NCBI RefSeq assembly: GCF_001577755.1 | Contig: NZ_CP010776.1 | Span: forward strand, 1,674,001 to 1,738,000 | DNA: 64,000 bases | Direction of reading: 5' to 3' | Origin: Rufibacter sp. DG15C | GTDB lineage: Bacteria > Bacteroidota > Bacteroidia > Cytophagales > Hymenobacteraceae | Shown: positions 49,262-58,452 of the stretch, piece after piece | Position numbering within the stretch: position 1 is the first letter of the stretch | How the letters are laid out: the number at the start of each line of letters is the position of its first letter | The notes under the pieces: model-generated | Told to the model about the DNA's origin: nothing | Databases searched by the model: none | The model's input: only the letters and a program-made list of their open reading frames with translations | Translations under genes and position numbers: made by a program

Positions 49262-49741
49262 ATGACCAGCGCCCCGGCACAAGATACCGTCCACATCATA
49301 GACTATACCCCCGCGCACGCCACCCATTTCAAAGACCTGAACCAAGCCTGGATTGAGCGCTACTTTGAGATGGAAGAACTAGACCACAAATCCCTGGGCA
49401 ATCCAGACAGCTACATCATCCAGAAAGGCGGGCACATTCTCATGGCCGAATACAACGGCGAGATTGTGGGCACCTGCGCGCTCATCAAAATGGAGAACGA
49501 CACCTTTGAGCTGGCCAAGATGGCCGTCACGGACAAGGCGCAGGGCCTCAAGATTGGCCGCAAGCTAGGCGAAGCCGCCATTATGAAAGCCAGAGAACTG
49601 GGCGGTAAAACCTTGATGCTGGTCTCTAACCGCAAACTGGAGACCGCTATTCACCTGTACCATCGGTTGGGTTTCGTGGAAGTGCCCATTGACAGCCAAG
49701 ACTACAAACGCGCCGACATCAAGATGGAAATGCCGCTCTAA
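49262..49741 (+). CDS. GNAT-family N-acetyltransferase
   Basis: A 159-residue acetyltransferase. The N-terminal HIIDYTPAHATHFKDLNQAW and the central block ELAKMAVTDKAQGLKIGRKL, with the Q/R-x-x-G-x-G/A acetyl-CoA loop (AQGLKIGRKLG), define the GNAT fold, followed by LMLVSNRKLETAIHLYHRLGFVEVP. It transfers an acetyl group to an amine; the substrate is unknown. Its promoter box is clear, and the TonB receptor gene follows 71 bp later on the same strand. Confidence 0.9.
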   Translation: MTSAPAQDTVHIIDYTPAHATHFKDLNQAWIERYFEMEELDHKSLGNPDSYIIQKGGHILMAEYNGEIVGTCALIKMENDTFELAKMAVTDKAQGLKIGRKLGEAAIMKARELGGKTLMLVSNRKLETAIHLYHRLGFVEVPIDSQDYKRADIKMEMPL

Positions 49742-49812
49742 TACTTACATTTGAGAGATGGCACGGGCAAGTGTCATGACAGTTTTTAAATCAGTTTTCC
49801 TCTTCAAGTTTC

Positions 49813-52221
49813 ATGAAAAAAATAGTTCAGCTGCTGGTGGTGTTCGCGCTACCGGTGGCAGTGCAGGCGCAGACCGCCGTAGTGCAGGATAAAAGTAATC
49901 TAACCCCGCTGGTAGGAGTGAGCGTGGTGCCCACCACGGGCGGCGGCACCGTGCAAACCGACAGCAGAGGACGGTTCAGGCTAGACGAGTTCCGGCCATC
50001 AGACAGCCTTCGGTTTGAGCGCTCAGATTACCAGCCGCGCACTTTGGCGGTGAGTCAGTTAAAGACCATGCAGTACCGCGTCTTGCTTTCAGAGAGAAGC
50101 TATTCTCTCAATGAGGTGGTGGTGTCTGCCAGCAAGTTTGAAGAGAAGCGCGCCGATGTGCCCCAGCAGATTCAGGTGTTGAAATCCCGCGAGCTAGCCT
50201 TCCAGAACAACCAGACCACGGCAGACGTGTTGCAGCAAAGCGGCCAGGTGTTGGTGCAGAAAAGCCAGGCCGGCGGCGGCAGCCCCATTCTGCGTGGCTT
50301 TGAGGCCAACAAGGTCTTGATGGTGATGGACGGGGTGCGCCTGAACAACGCCATTTACCGCGGCGGCCACCTGCAGAACGTGATTACCGTAGACAATGCC
50401 GCCCTGGAGAAAGTAGAAGTGGTGTTCGGGCCGGGCTCGGTGGTGTACGGCTCAGATGCCTTGGGCGGAGTGGTGCATTTCTATACCAAGAACCCGGTCT
50501 TATCTGACAGCGTTGGGCAGACCAGGTTCACCGGCAATGCCTATACCCGCTATTCCACCGCCAATCAAGAGAAAACCGCGCACGTAGACGTGGCCTTCGG
50601 TGGGCAGCGCTGGGGAAGTTTGACCAGCCTTACCATTTCAGACTTTGACGACCTGCGCCAGGGCGCGAAGCGAAATCCGTTCTACGGGAACTGGGGACTT
50701 AGACCATTCTATGCCGAACGCGTCGATGGAAAAGATGTGATGGTGCCCAATGACAACATCAATGTGCAGAAGCAGAGCGGCTACCAGCAGTATGACGTCT
50801 TGCAGAAAGTGCTGTTCCAAGCCAGCCCTAGTACGTCACATGTCTTGAACCTTCAATATTCCACCTCATCCAATATTCCCAGGTATGACCGCTTAACCGA
50901 GGTGGACGGTAAAGGCATTGTGAAAAGTGCCCAGTGGTACTACGGTCCGCAGGAGCGCCTCATGGCCGCGTACACGGTTGCCACCAAAGGAACAGGCTGG
51001 CTGGAGAACCTGCGCACCACGCTGGCCTACCAAAGCATTGCTGAGAGCCGGAACAACCGCAGCTTCGGGAAGACTTTGCTGCAGCACCGCAAAGAGCACG
51101 TGGACATCTTTACCCTGAACGTAGACGCCAGCCGTTTGCTGGGCGAGCATGAGTTGCGCTACGGTCTGGAGGGTACCTACAATGACGTGCAATCCCGCGC
51201 GTACGGCGAACACATAGACACTGGCGAACGCTCTGCCCTGGACACCCGCTACCCGAGCGGTGGTTCTGACATGCGCTCTGCCGCCGCCTACTTTACCCAC
51301 ACCTGGGAAATCAGCCCGCGCTGGATTCTGTCTGACGGCATTCGTATTAGCCGCGTAGAACTGAACGCCGATTTCACCGATAAGCGGTTCTTCAATTTCC
51401 CGTTTGACGAGGTGAGCCAGAAGAACACCGCCCTGAATGGTAACCTGGGACTGGTGTTTCAGCCGGGGCATGACTGGCGACTGGCGGCCGTGGTCTCCTC
51501 TGGTTTTAGAGCGCCTAACGTGGATGACTTAGCCAAGGTGTTTGAATCAGTGGCTGGGCAAGTAGTAGTCCCTAACGCTGACTTGAAACCAGAATACACT
51601 TACAACACAGAGCTCACCCTTGGCAAGACCATCCAGCAGAACATACATCTGGAGGGAACCGGTTTCTATACCTGGTACCGTGACGCCATCACCACGCAAC
51701 CCTTCCTGTACAATGGTCAGCCCGAGATTGAGTACAACGGCCAAGTGAGTCGCGTAACCGCCAATGTGAACGCCAACAAAGCCTACATCTACGGGTTCTC
51801 AGGAAGCCTCTCAGCCGACGTGACGCAGGCCTTCAGACTGGCTTCCACGCTTACCTACACCTACGGCCGCATCCAAGCCGAGGCTAGCGAGATTCCGCTG
51901 GACCACATTGCGCCGGTGTTCGGGAAGACTAGTTTGTATTTGACTCTGCCTAAGTTCAGGTCTGAATTTTTTGTGCAGTACAACGGCTGGAAACGCCTGG
52001 AAGACTACAACCCCGTAGGCGAAGACAACTTGCAGTATGCTACTCCGCAGGGCGTTCCGGCATGGTACACCTTGAACCTGCGCACCTCGTACCAGTTTCA
52101 TCCTAAGCTACAGGTTCAGGCTGCGCTGGAGAATATTCTGGACCAGTTCTACCGCGTCTATGCTTCTGGTGTAAGTTCTCCCGGTAGGAATTTCGTGTTG
52201 ACGTTGCGGAGTAATTTTTAG
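49813..52221 (+). CDS. TonB-dependent outer-membrane receptor
   Basis: An 802-residue outer-membrane transporter. Signal peptide MKKIVQLLVVFALPVAVQAQ, a short CarboxypepD_reg domain (TPLVGVSVVPTTGGGTVQTD, then SRGRFRLDEF), a plug with LQQSGQVLVQKSQAGGGSPI, LRGFEANKVLMVMDGVRLNN and IYRGGHLQNVITVD, and a beta-barrel ending in a strand PGRNFVLTLRSNF with terminal Phe. The LRGFEANKVLMVMDG block recalls haem/haemoglobin-type receptors, but the ligand is not established. An RDD protein gene follows 9 bp downstream and may be co-transcribed. Confidence 0.92.
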   Translation: MKKIVQLLVVFALPVAVQAQTAVVQDKSNLTPLVGVSVVPTTGGGTVQTDSRGRFRLDEFRPSDSLRFERSDYQPRTLAVSQLKTMQYRVLLSERSYSLNEVVVSASKFEEKRADVPQQIQVLKSRELAFQNNQTTADVLQQSGQVLVQKSQAGGGSPILRGFEANKVLMVMDGVRLNNAIYRGGHLQNVITVDNAALEKVEVVFGPGSVVYGSDALGGVVHFYTKNPVLSDSVGQTRFTGNAYTRYSTANQEKTAHVDVAFGGQRWGSLTSLTISDFDDLRQGAKRNPFYGNWGLRPFYAERVDGKDVMVPNDNINVQKQSGYQQYDVLQKVLFQASPSTSHVLNLQYSTSSNIPRYDRLTEVDGKGIVKSAQWYYGPQERLMAAYTVATKGTGWLENLRTTLAYQSIAESRNNRSFGKTLLQHRKEHVDIFTLNVDASRLLGEHELRYGLEGTYNDVQSRAYGEHIDTGERSALDTRYPSGGSDMRSAAAYFTHTWEISPRWILSDGIRISRVELNADFTDKRFFNFPFDEVSQKNTALNGNLGLVFQPGHDWRLAAVVSSGFRAPNVDDLAKVFESVAGQVVVPNADLKPEYTYNTELTLGKTIQQNIHLEGTGFYTWYRDAITTQPFLYNGQPEIEYNGQVSRVTANVNANKAYIYGFSGSLSADVTQAFRLASTLTYTYGRIQAEASEIPLDHIAPVFGKTSLYLTLPKFRSEFFVQYNGWKRLEDYNPVGEDNLQYATPQGVPAWYTLNLRTSYQFHPKLQVQAALENILDQFYRVYASGVSSPGRNFVLTLRSNF

Positions 52222-52230
52222 AGTAAAATA

Positions 52231-52998
52231 ATGATAACTCAAACAGCAGAAATGAAAGGCCAGCCCGTAAAGCTGGCTCCTAGAGCCAGGAGAATAATCG
52301 CTTTTCTAATAGATCATTTTGTCATTACTTCCCTTTTGGTGGCATTAACCTTTTTAGGTATTGGTCCAGATTTTTTGAATGAGCGCCCAGATATTTCTAC
52401 ACTCTTGAGTTTAGTTCTTGTGCCTGGTTTTATACTCTATTTTCTGAAGGATTCTATAAAAGGAAGAAGCCTTGGTAAATGGAGCATGGGATTAATGATC
52501 AGGAAAAACCATGATACCACAGAGGTTCCATCTCTAGGTAGTTTGTTTGTTAGAAACTTGTTTCTGATTATTTGGCCCATTGAGGCTCTGGTATTATTGG
52601 CCAGTCAAGGAAAAAGGAGGATAGGAGATAGAGTGACCAATTCAGTTGTCCTTATTGACCCAGAAAAGCCTGCCCAGTGGAAACGAATGTTGCCTTTGAT
52701 TGGAGCATGCTTTGCCTTTTGCTTCTTCATTTTAATGTTTGTGGGCGTGGCCATAAAAAGCTCTGATGCTTACAAAACAGCCATTGATGGCATAGAGCAG
52801 GACAAAGAATTGCAAAAAGAGACGGGCGGAATTATAGGCTATGGTTGGATGCCCAGTGGTAATATTAGTATAAAAAATGGCTATGGAGAAGGCCAGTTAC
52901 AAATACACGTGAAGGGGAAGGAGCGTGATGTAAATGTACAGGTCTACTTAACCAAAGACGCCAACCACGGTTGGGAAGTAGAAGAAATAGAAAATTAG
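52231..52998 (+). CDS. RDD-family membrane protein
   Basis: A 255-residue protein with the RDD domain: RARRIIAFLIDHFVITSLLVA at residues about 17-37 begins the first helix with the R-x-x-A-x-x-I-D motif, followed by KGRSLGKWSMGLMIRKNHDT and SLGSLFVRNLFLIIWPIEAL. A later helix (LIGACFAFCFFILMFVGVAI) precedes a soluble C-terminal part. Function unknown; some RDD proteins act as ion antiporters. It is 9 bp after the TonB receptor and more AT-rich, and is probably a separate acquisition that joined the transcript. Confidence 0.8.
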   Translation: MITQTAEMKGQPVKLAPRARRIIAFLIDHFVITSLLVALTFLGIGPDFLNERPDISTLLSLVLVPGFILYFLKDSIKGRSLGKWSMGLMIRKNHDTTEVPSLGSLFVRNLFLIIWPIEALVLLASQGKRRIGDRVTNSVVLIDPEKPAQWKRMLPLIGACFAFCFFILMFVGVAIKSSDAYKTAIDGIEQDKELQKETGGIIGYGWMPSGNISIKNGYGEGQLQIHVKGKERDVNVQVYLTKDANHGWEVEEIEN

Positions 52999-53026
52999 AA
53001 AGTTGCAGAGTACTTTCCCCGTGTCC

Positions 53027-53064
53027 CGTTTTTAGCCTGATTTCAGTAAAACAAGCCAAAAACG
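53027..53064. repeat. Repeat A copy 23
   Basis: Arms CGTTTTTAGCCTGATTTC and AAAACAAGCCAAAAACG, immediately before the next terminator. Confidence 0.8.
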
Positions 53065-53077
53065 AAATCCACTATAG

Positions 53078-53114
53078 AAACCTCACAGCTGTTTAACGCT
53101 TGTGAGGTTTTTTA
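53078..53114 (+). terminator. Terminator after the RDD gene
   Basis: AAACCTCACA pairs with TGTGAGGTTT, followed by TTTTATG; a second stem GCTG/CGCT adds little. Confidence 0.8.
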
Positions 53115-53173
53115 TGTAATGGCAAAAAGGACCTGTTAGGTGGGAAGGAATACAGCGAGTAACGGAAACTAGC

Positions 53174-53215
<42 letters not shown>

Positions 53216-53216
<1 letters not shown>

Positions 53217-53241
53217 TTGTCATCCTGAAAGGAACTTGTGG
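53216..53241 (+). repeat. Repeat B, left copy of inverted pair
   Basis: GTCATCCTGAAAGGAACTTG, 19 of 20 bases of the core. The facing copy is 53285-53311, with 43 bp between. Confidence 0.85.
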
Positions 53242-53284
53242 GCAAGCTGTAATAGCGTTTACTCCATCGCTTAGCTAGTTTGTT

Positions 53285-53311
53285 CACAAGGTCCTTTCAG
53301 GATGACAAAAG
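53285..53311 (-). repeat. Repeat B, right copy of inverted pair
   Basis: CAAGGTCCTTTCAGGATGAC is the reverse complement of the core with one change. Confidence 0.85.
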
Positions 53312-53414
53312 AGGAGATAAGAAAAGAGGAAAGGCAAAAGGCTAACACCAGAAGAACTTGCAGCGTACGCAGATTCTAGGAGTGCTTTCCTCTACCACAG
53401 ATGCATATAAAAGA

Positions 53415-53468
53415 AGAGCTTCCGTTTTTGGCCTACTTTCTCAAAAACAGGCCAAAAACGGAAGCTCT
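53415..53468. repeat. Repeat A copy 24 with extended 20-bp arms
   Basis: AGAGCTTCCGTTTTTGGCCT (53415-53434) pairs exactly with AGGCCAAAAACGGAAGCTCT (53449-53468). T runs at either end suggest bidirectional termination. The core copy is 53423-53460. Confidence 0.85.
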
Positions 53469-53470
53469 AA

Positions 53471-53540
53471 AAATCTTGAATCTTGTGACTTATGTCCTGT
53501 GTCTAAAATCTAAATTCTAACGTCTAGCATCTTAAAGACT
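53471..53540. repeat. TCTA/TCTT heptad-like repeat
   Basis: Runs such as ATCTTGAATCTTGTGACTT and TCTAAAATCTAAATTCTAAC, then GTCTAGCATCTTAAAGAC, lie between Repeat A copy 24 and the M28 stop, similar to 41953 and 60168. Confidence 0.55.
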
Positions 53541-54831
53541 ACTGCACCTGAGCCTTGTCAACGCGCTTAGGCGTTTTCTTGCCGGCTACAAAGTCCTTCG
53601 CACCTAAGGCCACGGCTTTGATCATATTGGTCATGTGGGCCAGGTCCAGGCTTTCTACCTCGTCATCCACAGAGTGGTAGAGCTTATCCTGGTCAATCTG
53701 CACGGAGGAGATGGTGTGGGCCGGTACGCCAAGGCGGGCCAGGGTGGCATTGTCTGAGCGGTAGAACAGATTCTCCTTTGGATACGGGTCTGGGTGGAAG
53801 CTGTAGGCGGTGCCTTTCACGGCCTGCTGCAACAACGTCCCGAAGTCTGATTTGTCAAAGCCCGTGATGTAGGCGGTGTTAGGGCCAAACTTGGAGCCTT
53901 TGCCGATCATCTCAATGTTGAACATGGCCACAATCTCGTCTGGGTTCAACTGCTTGGAGAAGTGCTGCGACCCGAAGCCGCCAATCTCCTCGGCGGTGAA
54001 GGCCACAAAAATAAGGGTGCGCTCAGGCTTGCCTTGTTTCTTGAAGTGCTTGGCCAGGGTAATCACGGCGGTGGTGCCAGAAGCGTCGTCATCGGCGCCG
54101 TTGGCAATAGAGTCCCCGGCTACGGGTTTGCTAATGCCAATATGGTCATAATGGCCAGAGAAGACCACGTACTCGTTGGCGCGCTTGCCAGGGATCATGC
54201 CGGCCACGTTGGCCAGTGACATCTCATTGACCTTGTTCTTGATTTCAATGTCAAAAGAAGAAATCTGGGCCTTGTCTGTAAGCACGAAAATCAAGGTAGG
54301 GCCTTTTCCTAGCTCTGCCACCGGCGACGCTTGCTTAAAGAAACCGGCGTAGCGGTTGAACATCTCCTGGTGCTTAGGGTGTACCAGAATCATGGCGTCT
54401 TTGGTAGAACGGCGCGCCTTGTTAATGGCGGCTCTAAAATCATCGGCCTCGCCAATCACAATGGGCTGGGGGGCTTTGTCTTCCCACTCAATCTTCTGGT
54501 GCGTGGTGCTGTAAAAGAAGGCCTCTGGCTTTACCTGGGTGCCGTCAATCTCAATGTCTGCTTTCTCAGAAGTGAGCGTGTACATCTTAAACTCCTGCTT
54601 GTAGTCCGTGTCACCGGCCAGAGGAGTGAGGCCAATGCTCTTGAATTCAGCAGAGATAAAATCAGCGGCTTTTTCTATGCCGGGCGTAAAGGTCTTGCGG
54701 CCCATCATGTCATCATGGGCCAGGGTCTTGATGATGCGCTCTACGTCTTTCTGGACAATGTGCTTCTGCGCGAAGGCACTGCCCAGGGGCAGCAAGGCCA
54801 GACACAAGGCGAAGGTTTTCTTTGAGGTCAT
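53539..54831 (-). CDS. M28-family metallopeptidase
   Basis: A 430-residue secreted aminopeptidase. Signal peptide MTSKKTFALCLALLPLGSAF-AQ. The M28 motifs are VVFSGHYDHIGISKP, GADDDASGTTAVITLAKHF, TLIFVAFTAEEIGGFGSQHF and NIEMIGKGSKFG, giving the two zinc ligand sets and the catalytic Glu (EE). The C terminus has the last His (QDKLYHSVDDEVES). A PA-like insert lies upstream of the metal-binding part. Its role is extracellular peptide degradation; substrate unknown. The gene ends amid Repeat A and TCTA repeats. Confidence 0.92.
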   Translation of the reverse strand: MTSKKTFALCLALLPLGSAFAQKHIVQKDVERIIKTLAHDDMMGRKTFTPGIEKAADFISAEFKSIGLTPLAGDTDYKQEFKMYTLTSEKADIEIDGTQVKPEAFFYSTTHQKIEWEDKAPQPIVIGEADDFRAAINKARRSTKDAMILVHPKHQEMFNRYAGFFKQASPVAELGKGPTLIFVLTDKAQISSFDIEIKNKVNEMSLANVAGMIPGKRANEYVVFSGHYDHIGISKPVAGDSIANGADDDASGTTAVITLAKHFKKQGKPERTLIFVAFTAEEIGGFGSQHFSKQLNPDEIVAMFNIEMIGKGSKFGPNTAYITGFDKSDFGTLLQQAVKGTAYSFHPDPYPKENLFYRSDNATLARLGVPAHTISSVQIDQDKLYHSVDDEVESLDLAHMTNMIKAVALGAKDFVAGKKTPKRVDKAQVQ

Positions 54832-54862
54832 AGTTGGTGTGTATGCTGAAATTTGGTAACCT

Positions 54863-54900
54863 AAGTTTAGGCTTTTTTTCTGAAAAACAGGCCAAAAACG
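54863..54900. repeat. Repeat A copy 25 (left arm diverged)
   Basis: TAAGTTTAGGCTTTTTTTC and GAAAAACAGGCCAAAAACG: the right arm is good and the left arm has decayed. It lies between the M28 start and the AI-2E stop. Confidence 0.65.
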
Positions 54901-54902
54901 AT

Positions 54903-56036
54903 TTACTCTTGTTCCTCTGGAGGCGTGGGCCGGTGTTCTTCCTGGGCAATAGCGTCTTCTTCACCCTTCACCTCAATGCTTCTATCCTCCAGCACGTCTT
55001 CTATGTAGAGCATTTTCACCAGCACCATGATGACCGCCACCATGGGCACAGCCAGGAGCAGACCCCACGGCCCGGCAATAATGCCCATCAAGACCTGGCC
55101 CATGATGGTGAGCACCGGCGGCAGGTCAATGATGTGTTTCTGGACCAGCGGTGTGAGCACGTAACCTTCCAGGCTTTGAATGGCGATGAAGAAAATCACC
55201 ACCGTCAGGGCTTTGTTAGGGTCTTCTACCAAGGCTAGCAAAATGGCGGGCGCGCTGGCTATGAACGGACCAATGTTGGGCACAAACTCCAGCAATCCGG
55301 CAAACACGCCCAACAACAAGGCCAGCGGTACGCCAATGATCATCAAGCCAATAGAAGTAAGGGTACCAATCACCAGCATGGCCAGCAAGGTGCCTTTGAG
55401 CCAGCCCCAGAGCGTGAACCGCAATACGTGCACCACCTCACGCGCCCGCGGCCTGTGGGCTTTGGGAACCAGCCGTACAATACCACTCGCTGACTCCTGC
55501 GGTGAGGACGCCAGGTAAATACCAATCACCAGCACAATCAAGACGTTAGCCAGCGCACCCAAGGAAGAAGAGAACAAGGCGATGGCATTTTTAAACGAGG
55601 CGCCTTTGCTGTTCATCAACTCTTCCTGCGTGGGCAGCTGCCTGATGATCTGGTCGCCCATGGGCAGGGTTTTTACCTTGGCTTCTAGTTTCTGCAAAAC
55701 GTCTGGCAGCTTCTCTCTCAATTCTTGCCCCTGTTCGGCAAGGCTAGGCCCTAGTGCCATGAACGCGCCAGCCGCCAGTCCCACTATCAGCAAACAAACT
55801 AAACCCAGCGCCCAGTGGTAGTGCATTCTGGTTTTCCGGTGGAGCCAACTGCTTAAGCCGTGCAGCAAAATGCCAAACAGGACCGCCGCAAAAAACACCA
55901 GCAGCACATGGAATGCTATCTTCATGACGGTATGTAAAACCACCAGCAGAATGACCACCAAGGCGGTGAGCAACAACTTGTGTACAAAAGAGACAGAGGC
56001 TTTGTCTGAGGGCGAAGTAGGGGTGTCTTGCAGCAT
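54903..56036 (-). CDS. AI-2E transporter family (UPF0118/PerM-like) membrane protein
   Basis: A 377-residue polytopic protein with about seven or eight membrane helices. VHKLLLTALVVILLVVLHTV begins the first; the family's C-terminal half is visible in FAGLLEFVPNIGPFIASAPA, LVEDPNKALTVVIFFIAIQS and LEGYVLTPLVQKHIIDLPPV. Members include TqsA-like AI-2 exporters and Na+/H+ antiporter-like proteins; the substrate here is unassigned. The N-terminal periplasmic helical region around KLEAKVKTLPMGDQIIRQLP is usual. The C-terminal tail is acidic and proline-rich. Confidence 0.88.
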   Translation of the reverse strand: MLQDTPTSPSDKASVSFVHKLLLTALVVILLVVLHTVMKIAFHVLLVFFAAVLFGILLHGLSSWLHRKTRMHYHWALGLVCLLIVGLAAGAFMALGPSLAEQGQELREKLPDVLQKLEAKVKTLPMGDQIIRQLPTQEELMNSKGASFKNAIALFSSSLGALANVLIVLVIGIYLASSPQESASGIVRLVPKAHRPRAREVVHVLRFTLWGWLKGTLLAMLVIGTLTSIGLMIIGVPLALLLGVFAGLLEFVPNIGPFIASAPAILLALVEDPNKALTVVIFFIAIQSLEGYVLTPLVQKHIIDLPPVLTIMGQVLMGIIAGPWGLLLAVPMVAVIMVLVKMLYIEDVLEDRSIEVKGEEDAIAQEEHRPTPPEEQE

Positions 56037-56056
56037 ACTGTTAAATAGGTATATAT

Positions 56057-56094
56057 TGTTTTTGCCCTATTTTACGGAAAGTAGCTTAAAAACG
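56057..56094. repeat. Repeat A copy 26 (diverged)
   Basis: TTGTTTTTGCCCTATTTTAC and GGAAAGTAGCTTAAAAACG in the divergent gap between the AI-2E gene and the Q/S-rich gene. Confidence 0.65.
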
Positions 56095-56102
56095 ATGACG
56101 TG

Positions 56103-56110
56103 TATTTTTG
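56103..56110 (+). promoter_or_regulatory. Possible minus-7 box TATTTTTG
   Basis: A perfect TAnnTTTG followed by CCGG, 9 bp after Repeat A copy 26. If used, it would give the Q/S-rich gene a leader of about 180 bp. Confidence 0.4.
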
Positions 56111-56288
56111 CCGGCCAGCAAGGCGTTAAAGGATTCCAAGCTGAAATATAATTTTTGAAAAAATATGGGTTAAATCATAAAGGAACGCAACCATTCAGGC
56201 GGTTTCACGATAAAATAGATTCGGTTGCCCGCAAGGGAAGCCAATGATAGAACGAAATTTTTAGTACCACTTAACTTACTTTAATACT

Positions 56289-56774
56289 ATGGAAAACAGA
56301 ACCAACCAAGCAGGACAACAGTCTTCTGCCTCTTCGCAAAATAATCCATCAGCTAGCAACCAAAATACTTCTTCTGCACAGTCAAGAAGCCAAAACGCTT
56401 CTGCCAGCAGCCAGCAGCAGGGACAACCTAGCTATACTTCACAGAGCCAAAGCCAACAGAGCCCTAGCGCACAGCAGCAAAGCCAGTTCAGCGGCCGTGG
56501 CCAGCAGCAGGACCGTCAGCAGCAAGACCGTCAAGGTCAGCAGAGCAGCGGCATCTTGGGCAGCATCACCAGCTCATTAAGCAACATCCAGGTGCCACAG
56601 GCCGTGAAAGACTTCGGTTCTACTGTGTCACGTTCTTACGGTGGCCTAACCACTACTCAAAAAGTAGTAGGCGGTGCAGCCTTAGCCTTAGGCGCCAGCT
56701 ACTGGGCAGCCAAGTCTAGCGGATGGGTTGGCCAAGGAAAAGCCAATAAGAACCGCAACAAGTCAGGAAGATAA
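56289..56774 (+). CDS. Gln/Ser-rich hypothetical protein
   Basis: A 161-residue protein with no signal peptide. Residues 1-95 are almost wholly Gln, Ser, Asn, Ala and Arg (ASSQNNPSASNQNTSSAQSR, then SQQSPSAQQQSQFSGRGQQQ), a low-complexity, probably disordered segment that might phase separate. Residues about 96-161 contain SGILGSITSSLSNIQVPQAV, a glycine-rich hydrophobic stretch (KVVGGAALALGASYWAAKSS) that could touch a membrane, and a basic tail KANKNRNKSGR. No family recognised. The 250-bp upstream gap contains a Repeat A copy and a possible minus-7 box. A good terminator follows. Confidence 0.6.
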   Translation: MENRTNQAGQQSSASSQNNPSASNQNTSSAQSRSQNASASSQQQGQPSYTSQSQSQQSPSAQQQSQFSGRGQQQDRQQQDRQGQQSSGILGSITSSLSNIQVPQAVKDFGSTVSRSYGGLTTTQKVVGGAALALGASYWAAKSSGWVGQGKANKNRNKSGR

Positions 56775-56798
56775 GCAGAAACGCTTTTTCCTGTAAAC

Positions 56799-56837
56799 AA
56801 AGAAGCCGGACACGCATTGTGTCCGGCTTCTTTGTTT
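56799..56837. terminator. Terminator of the Q/S-rich gene
   Basis: AAAGAAGCCGGACAC pairs with GTGTCCGGCTTCTTT, a perfect 15-bp stem around GCATT. It lies between convergent genes and could work in both directions. Confidence 0.9.
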
Positions 56838-56859
56838 TAGTATGGGGTGATGAGGAGAA

Positions 56860-58236
56860 TTACCTTCCGCCAGATCTGCGGCCACCGCCACCAGAACCAG
56901 AGCGTCTGTCTCTGTTTCCGCCACCGCCAGAGGCGCTACCGCCGCCCGCTGCACTTCCACCACTACCTGATGGCTTTGGCTTGCGTGAGGACTGTGGTCT
57001 GCCCGCCTGCGGTTGTCTGAAGCCTCGGTTACCACCGCCGCCGTTGCCGGCTTTGGCAATTTTGTCCGTAGACTTTCCGCCAGTCAAGGGGAGCTTCTTG
57101 TAATCAATGTGGAACGGGTGCTCTTCATCAATCTCAATGGTCTGCTTGGTCAGGCGCTCAATGTCGCGTAGGTATGGCAGCTCAGTGTCATCACAGAAAG
57201 AAAGGGCCAACCCTTCGGCGCCCGCTCTGCCTGTACGGCCAATGCGGTGCACGTAGGTTTCGGGCTCATTGGGCAGGTCAATGTTGATCACGTGCGTCAG
57301 GTCATCCACGTCAATACCGCGGGCGGCAATGTCTGTGGCTACCAGGGCGCGCAGCTCGTTGTTCTTGAACTGGGTCAGGGCTTTTACTCTTGTGCTCTGG
57401 GCTTTGTCACCGTGAATGGCTTGCGCCGAGATGCCGGCTTTGGCCAAGTCCTTGGCAATTCTATCGGCGCCGTGTTTGGTGCGGGAGAATACCAGGGCAC
57501 GGGAGATATCACCGGTCTCCAGTAAATGTCTTAACAAAGCACGCTTGGCGGTCTTATCCACGAAGTACACTTTCTGGGCAATCTTCTCAGCGGTACTGGA
57601 AACGGGCGTCACTTCTACATACACCGGGTCCCGCAGTACGCTGCTAGACAGCTTCTGGATTTCCTGGGGCATGGTAGCCGAGAACAACAGCGTCTGGCGC
57701 TTGGCCGGGATCTGGGCAATCACTTTGCGCACGTCATGGATAAAGCCCATGTCTAGCATGCGGTCAGCCTCGTCTAAGATAAACGTTTCCAGGTGCTTAA
57801 TGGAAAGCAGGCCCTGGTTCATTAAATCTAACAGACGGCCGGGAGTGGCTACGACTATGTCAACACCTCTCCGGATTTGTTCTACCTGCGGGGTCTGGCC
57901 CACGCCGCCAAAAATCACGGTGTGCTTAATATTGGTATACCGGCCGTAGGCGGCAATGCTCTCGCCAATTTGCAAGGCCAGCTCACGCGTAGGCGTCAGG
58001 ATCAAGGCTCTGATGGCTTTGGCTGGGTGCGCCGGTCCTGCTTCGTGCAAACGCTGCAACAACGGCAAGCTGAAGGCGGCAGTTTTACCGGTTCCGGTTT
58101 GGGCGCAGCCTAAGATGTCATCTCCGTTCAAGATAGGCGGGATGGCTTGTTCTTGAATGGGCGTGGGATGGGTATAGCCTTCTTCGTGCAACGCTTGCAA
58201 AAGAGGCTCAATTAAATTAAGATCTGAGAATGTCAT
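56860..58236 (-). CDS. rhlE: DEAD-box RNA helicase, RhlE-like
   Basis: A 458-residue helicase. The Q motif region ([20 protein letters not shown], then [13 protein letters not shown]), motif [14 protein letters not shown], Ia [25 protein letters not shown], and the C-terminal motifs [37 protein letters not shown] and [12 protein letters not shown] are all present. The C-terminal 80 residues are Gly/Ser/Arg-rich ([20 protein letters not shown], ending SGGR), a disordered RNA-binding tail. It unwinds RNA, often in cold adaptation and ribosome assembly. A minus-strand TACTTTTG box lies at 58312. Confidence 0.93.
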   Translation of the reverse strand: MTFSDLNLIEPLLQALHEEGYTHPTPIQEQAIPPILNGDDILGCAQTGTGKTAAFSLPLLQRLHEAGPAHPAKAIRALILTPTRELALQIGESIAAYGRYTNIKHTVIFGGVGQTPQVEQIRRGVDIVVATPGRLLDLMNQGLLSIKHLETFILDEADRMLDMGFIHDVRKVIAQIPAKRQTLLFSATMPQEIQKLSSSVLRDPVYVEVTPVSSTAEKIAQKVYFVDKTAKRALLRHLLETGDISRALVFSRTKHGADRIAKDLAKAGISAQAIHGDKAQSTRVKALTQFKNNELRALVATDIAARGIDVDDLTHVINIDLPNEPETYVHRIGRTGRAGAEGLALSFCDDTELPYLRDIERLTKQTIEIDEEHPFHIDYKKLPLTGGKSTDKIAKAGNGGGGNRGFRQPQAGRPQSSRKPKPSGSGGSAAGGGSASGGGGNRDRRSGSGGGGRRSGGR

Positions 58237-58311
58237 TCTGAATGGAAATGGCCAGTGTTCGGCCTAAATAAAAAAGGCGTGGGCTATGTGCCCGCCGCCG
58301 GATGTATGACA

Positions 58312-58319
58312 CAAAAGTA
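58312..58319 (-). promoter_or_regulatory. Minus-7 box TACTTTTG for the helicase
   Basis: A perfect TAnnTTTG on the minus strand about 76 bp upstream of the start codon. Repeat A copy 27 lies 20 bp further upstream. Confidence 0.6.
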
Positions 58320-58338
58320 CGCAAAAAGATTCAGTTTC

Positions 58339-58376
58339 CGTTTTTGGCCCCTTTTGGCTAAAACAGGCCAAAAACG
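58339..58376. repeat. Repeat A copy 27
   Basis: CGTTTTTGGCCC and AGGCCAAAAACG around CTTTTGGCTAAAAC, in the divergent gap just upstream of the helicase box. Confidence 0.8.
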
Positions 58377-58452
58377 ATATGGCTTTCATGCAAGGACAGG
58401 CAACCTTCACACAGAAAACAGGTTAAAAGGAGGGAAGAAAATCTAAGAAACT

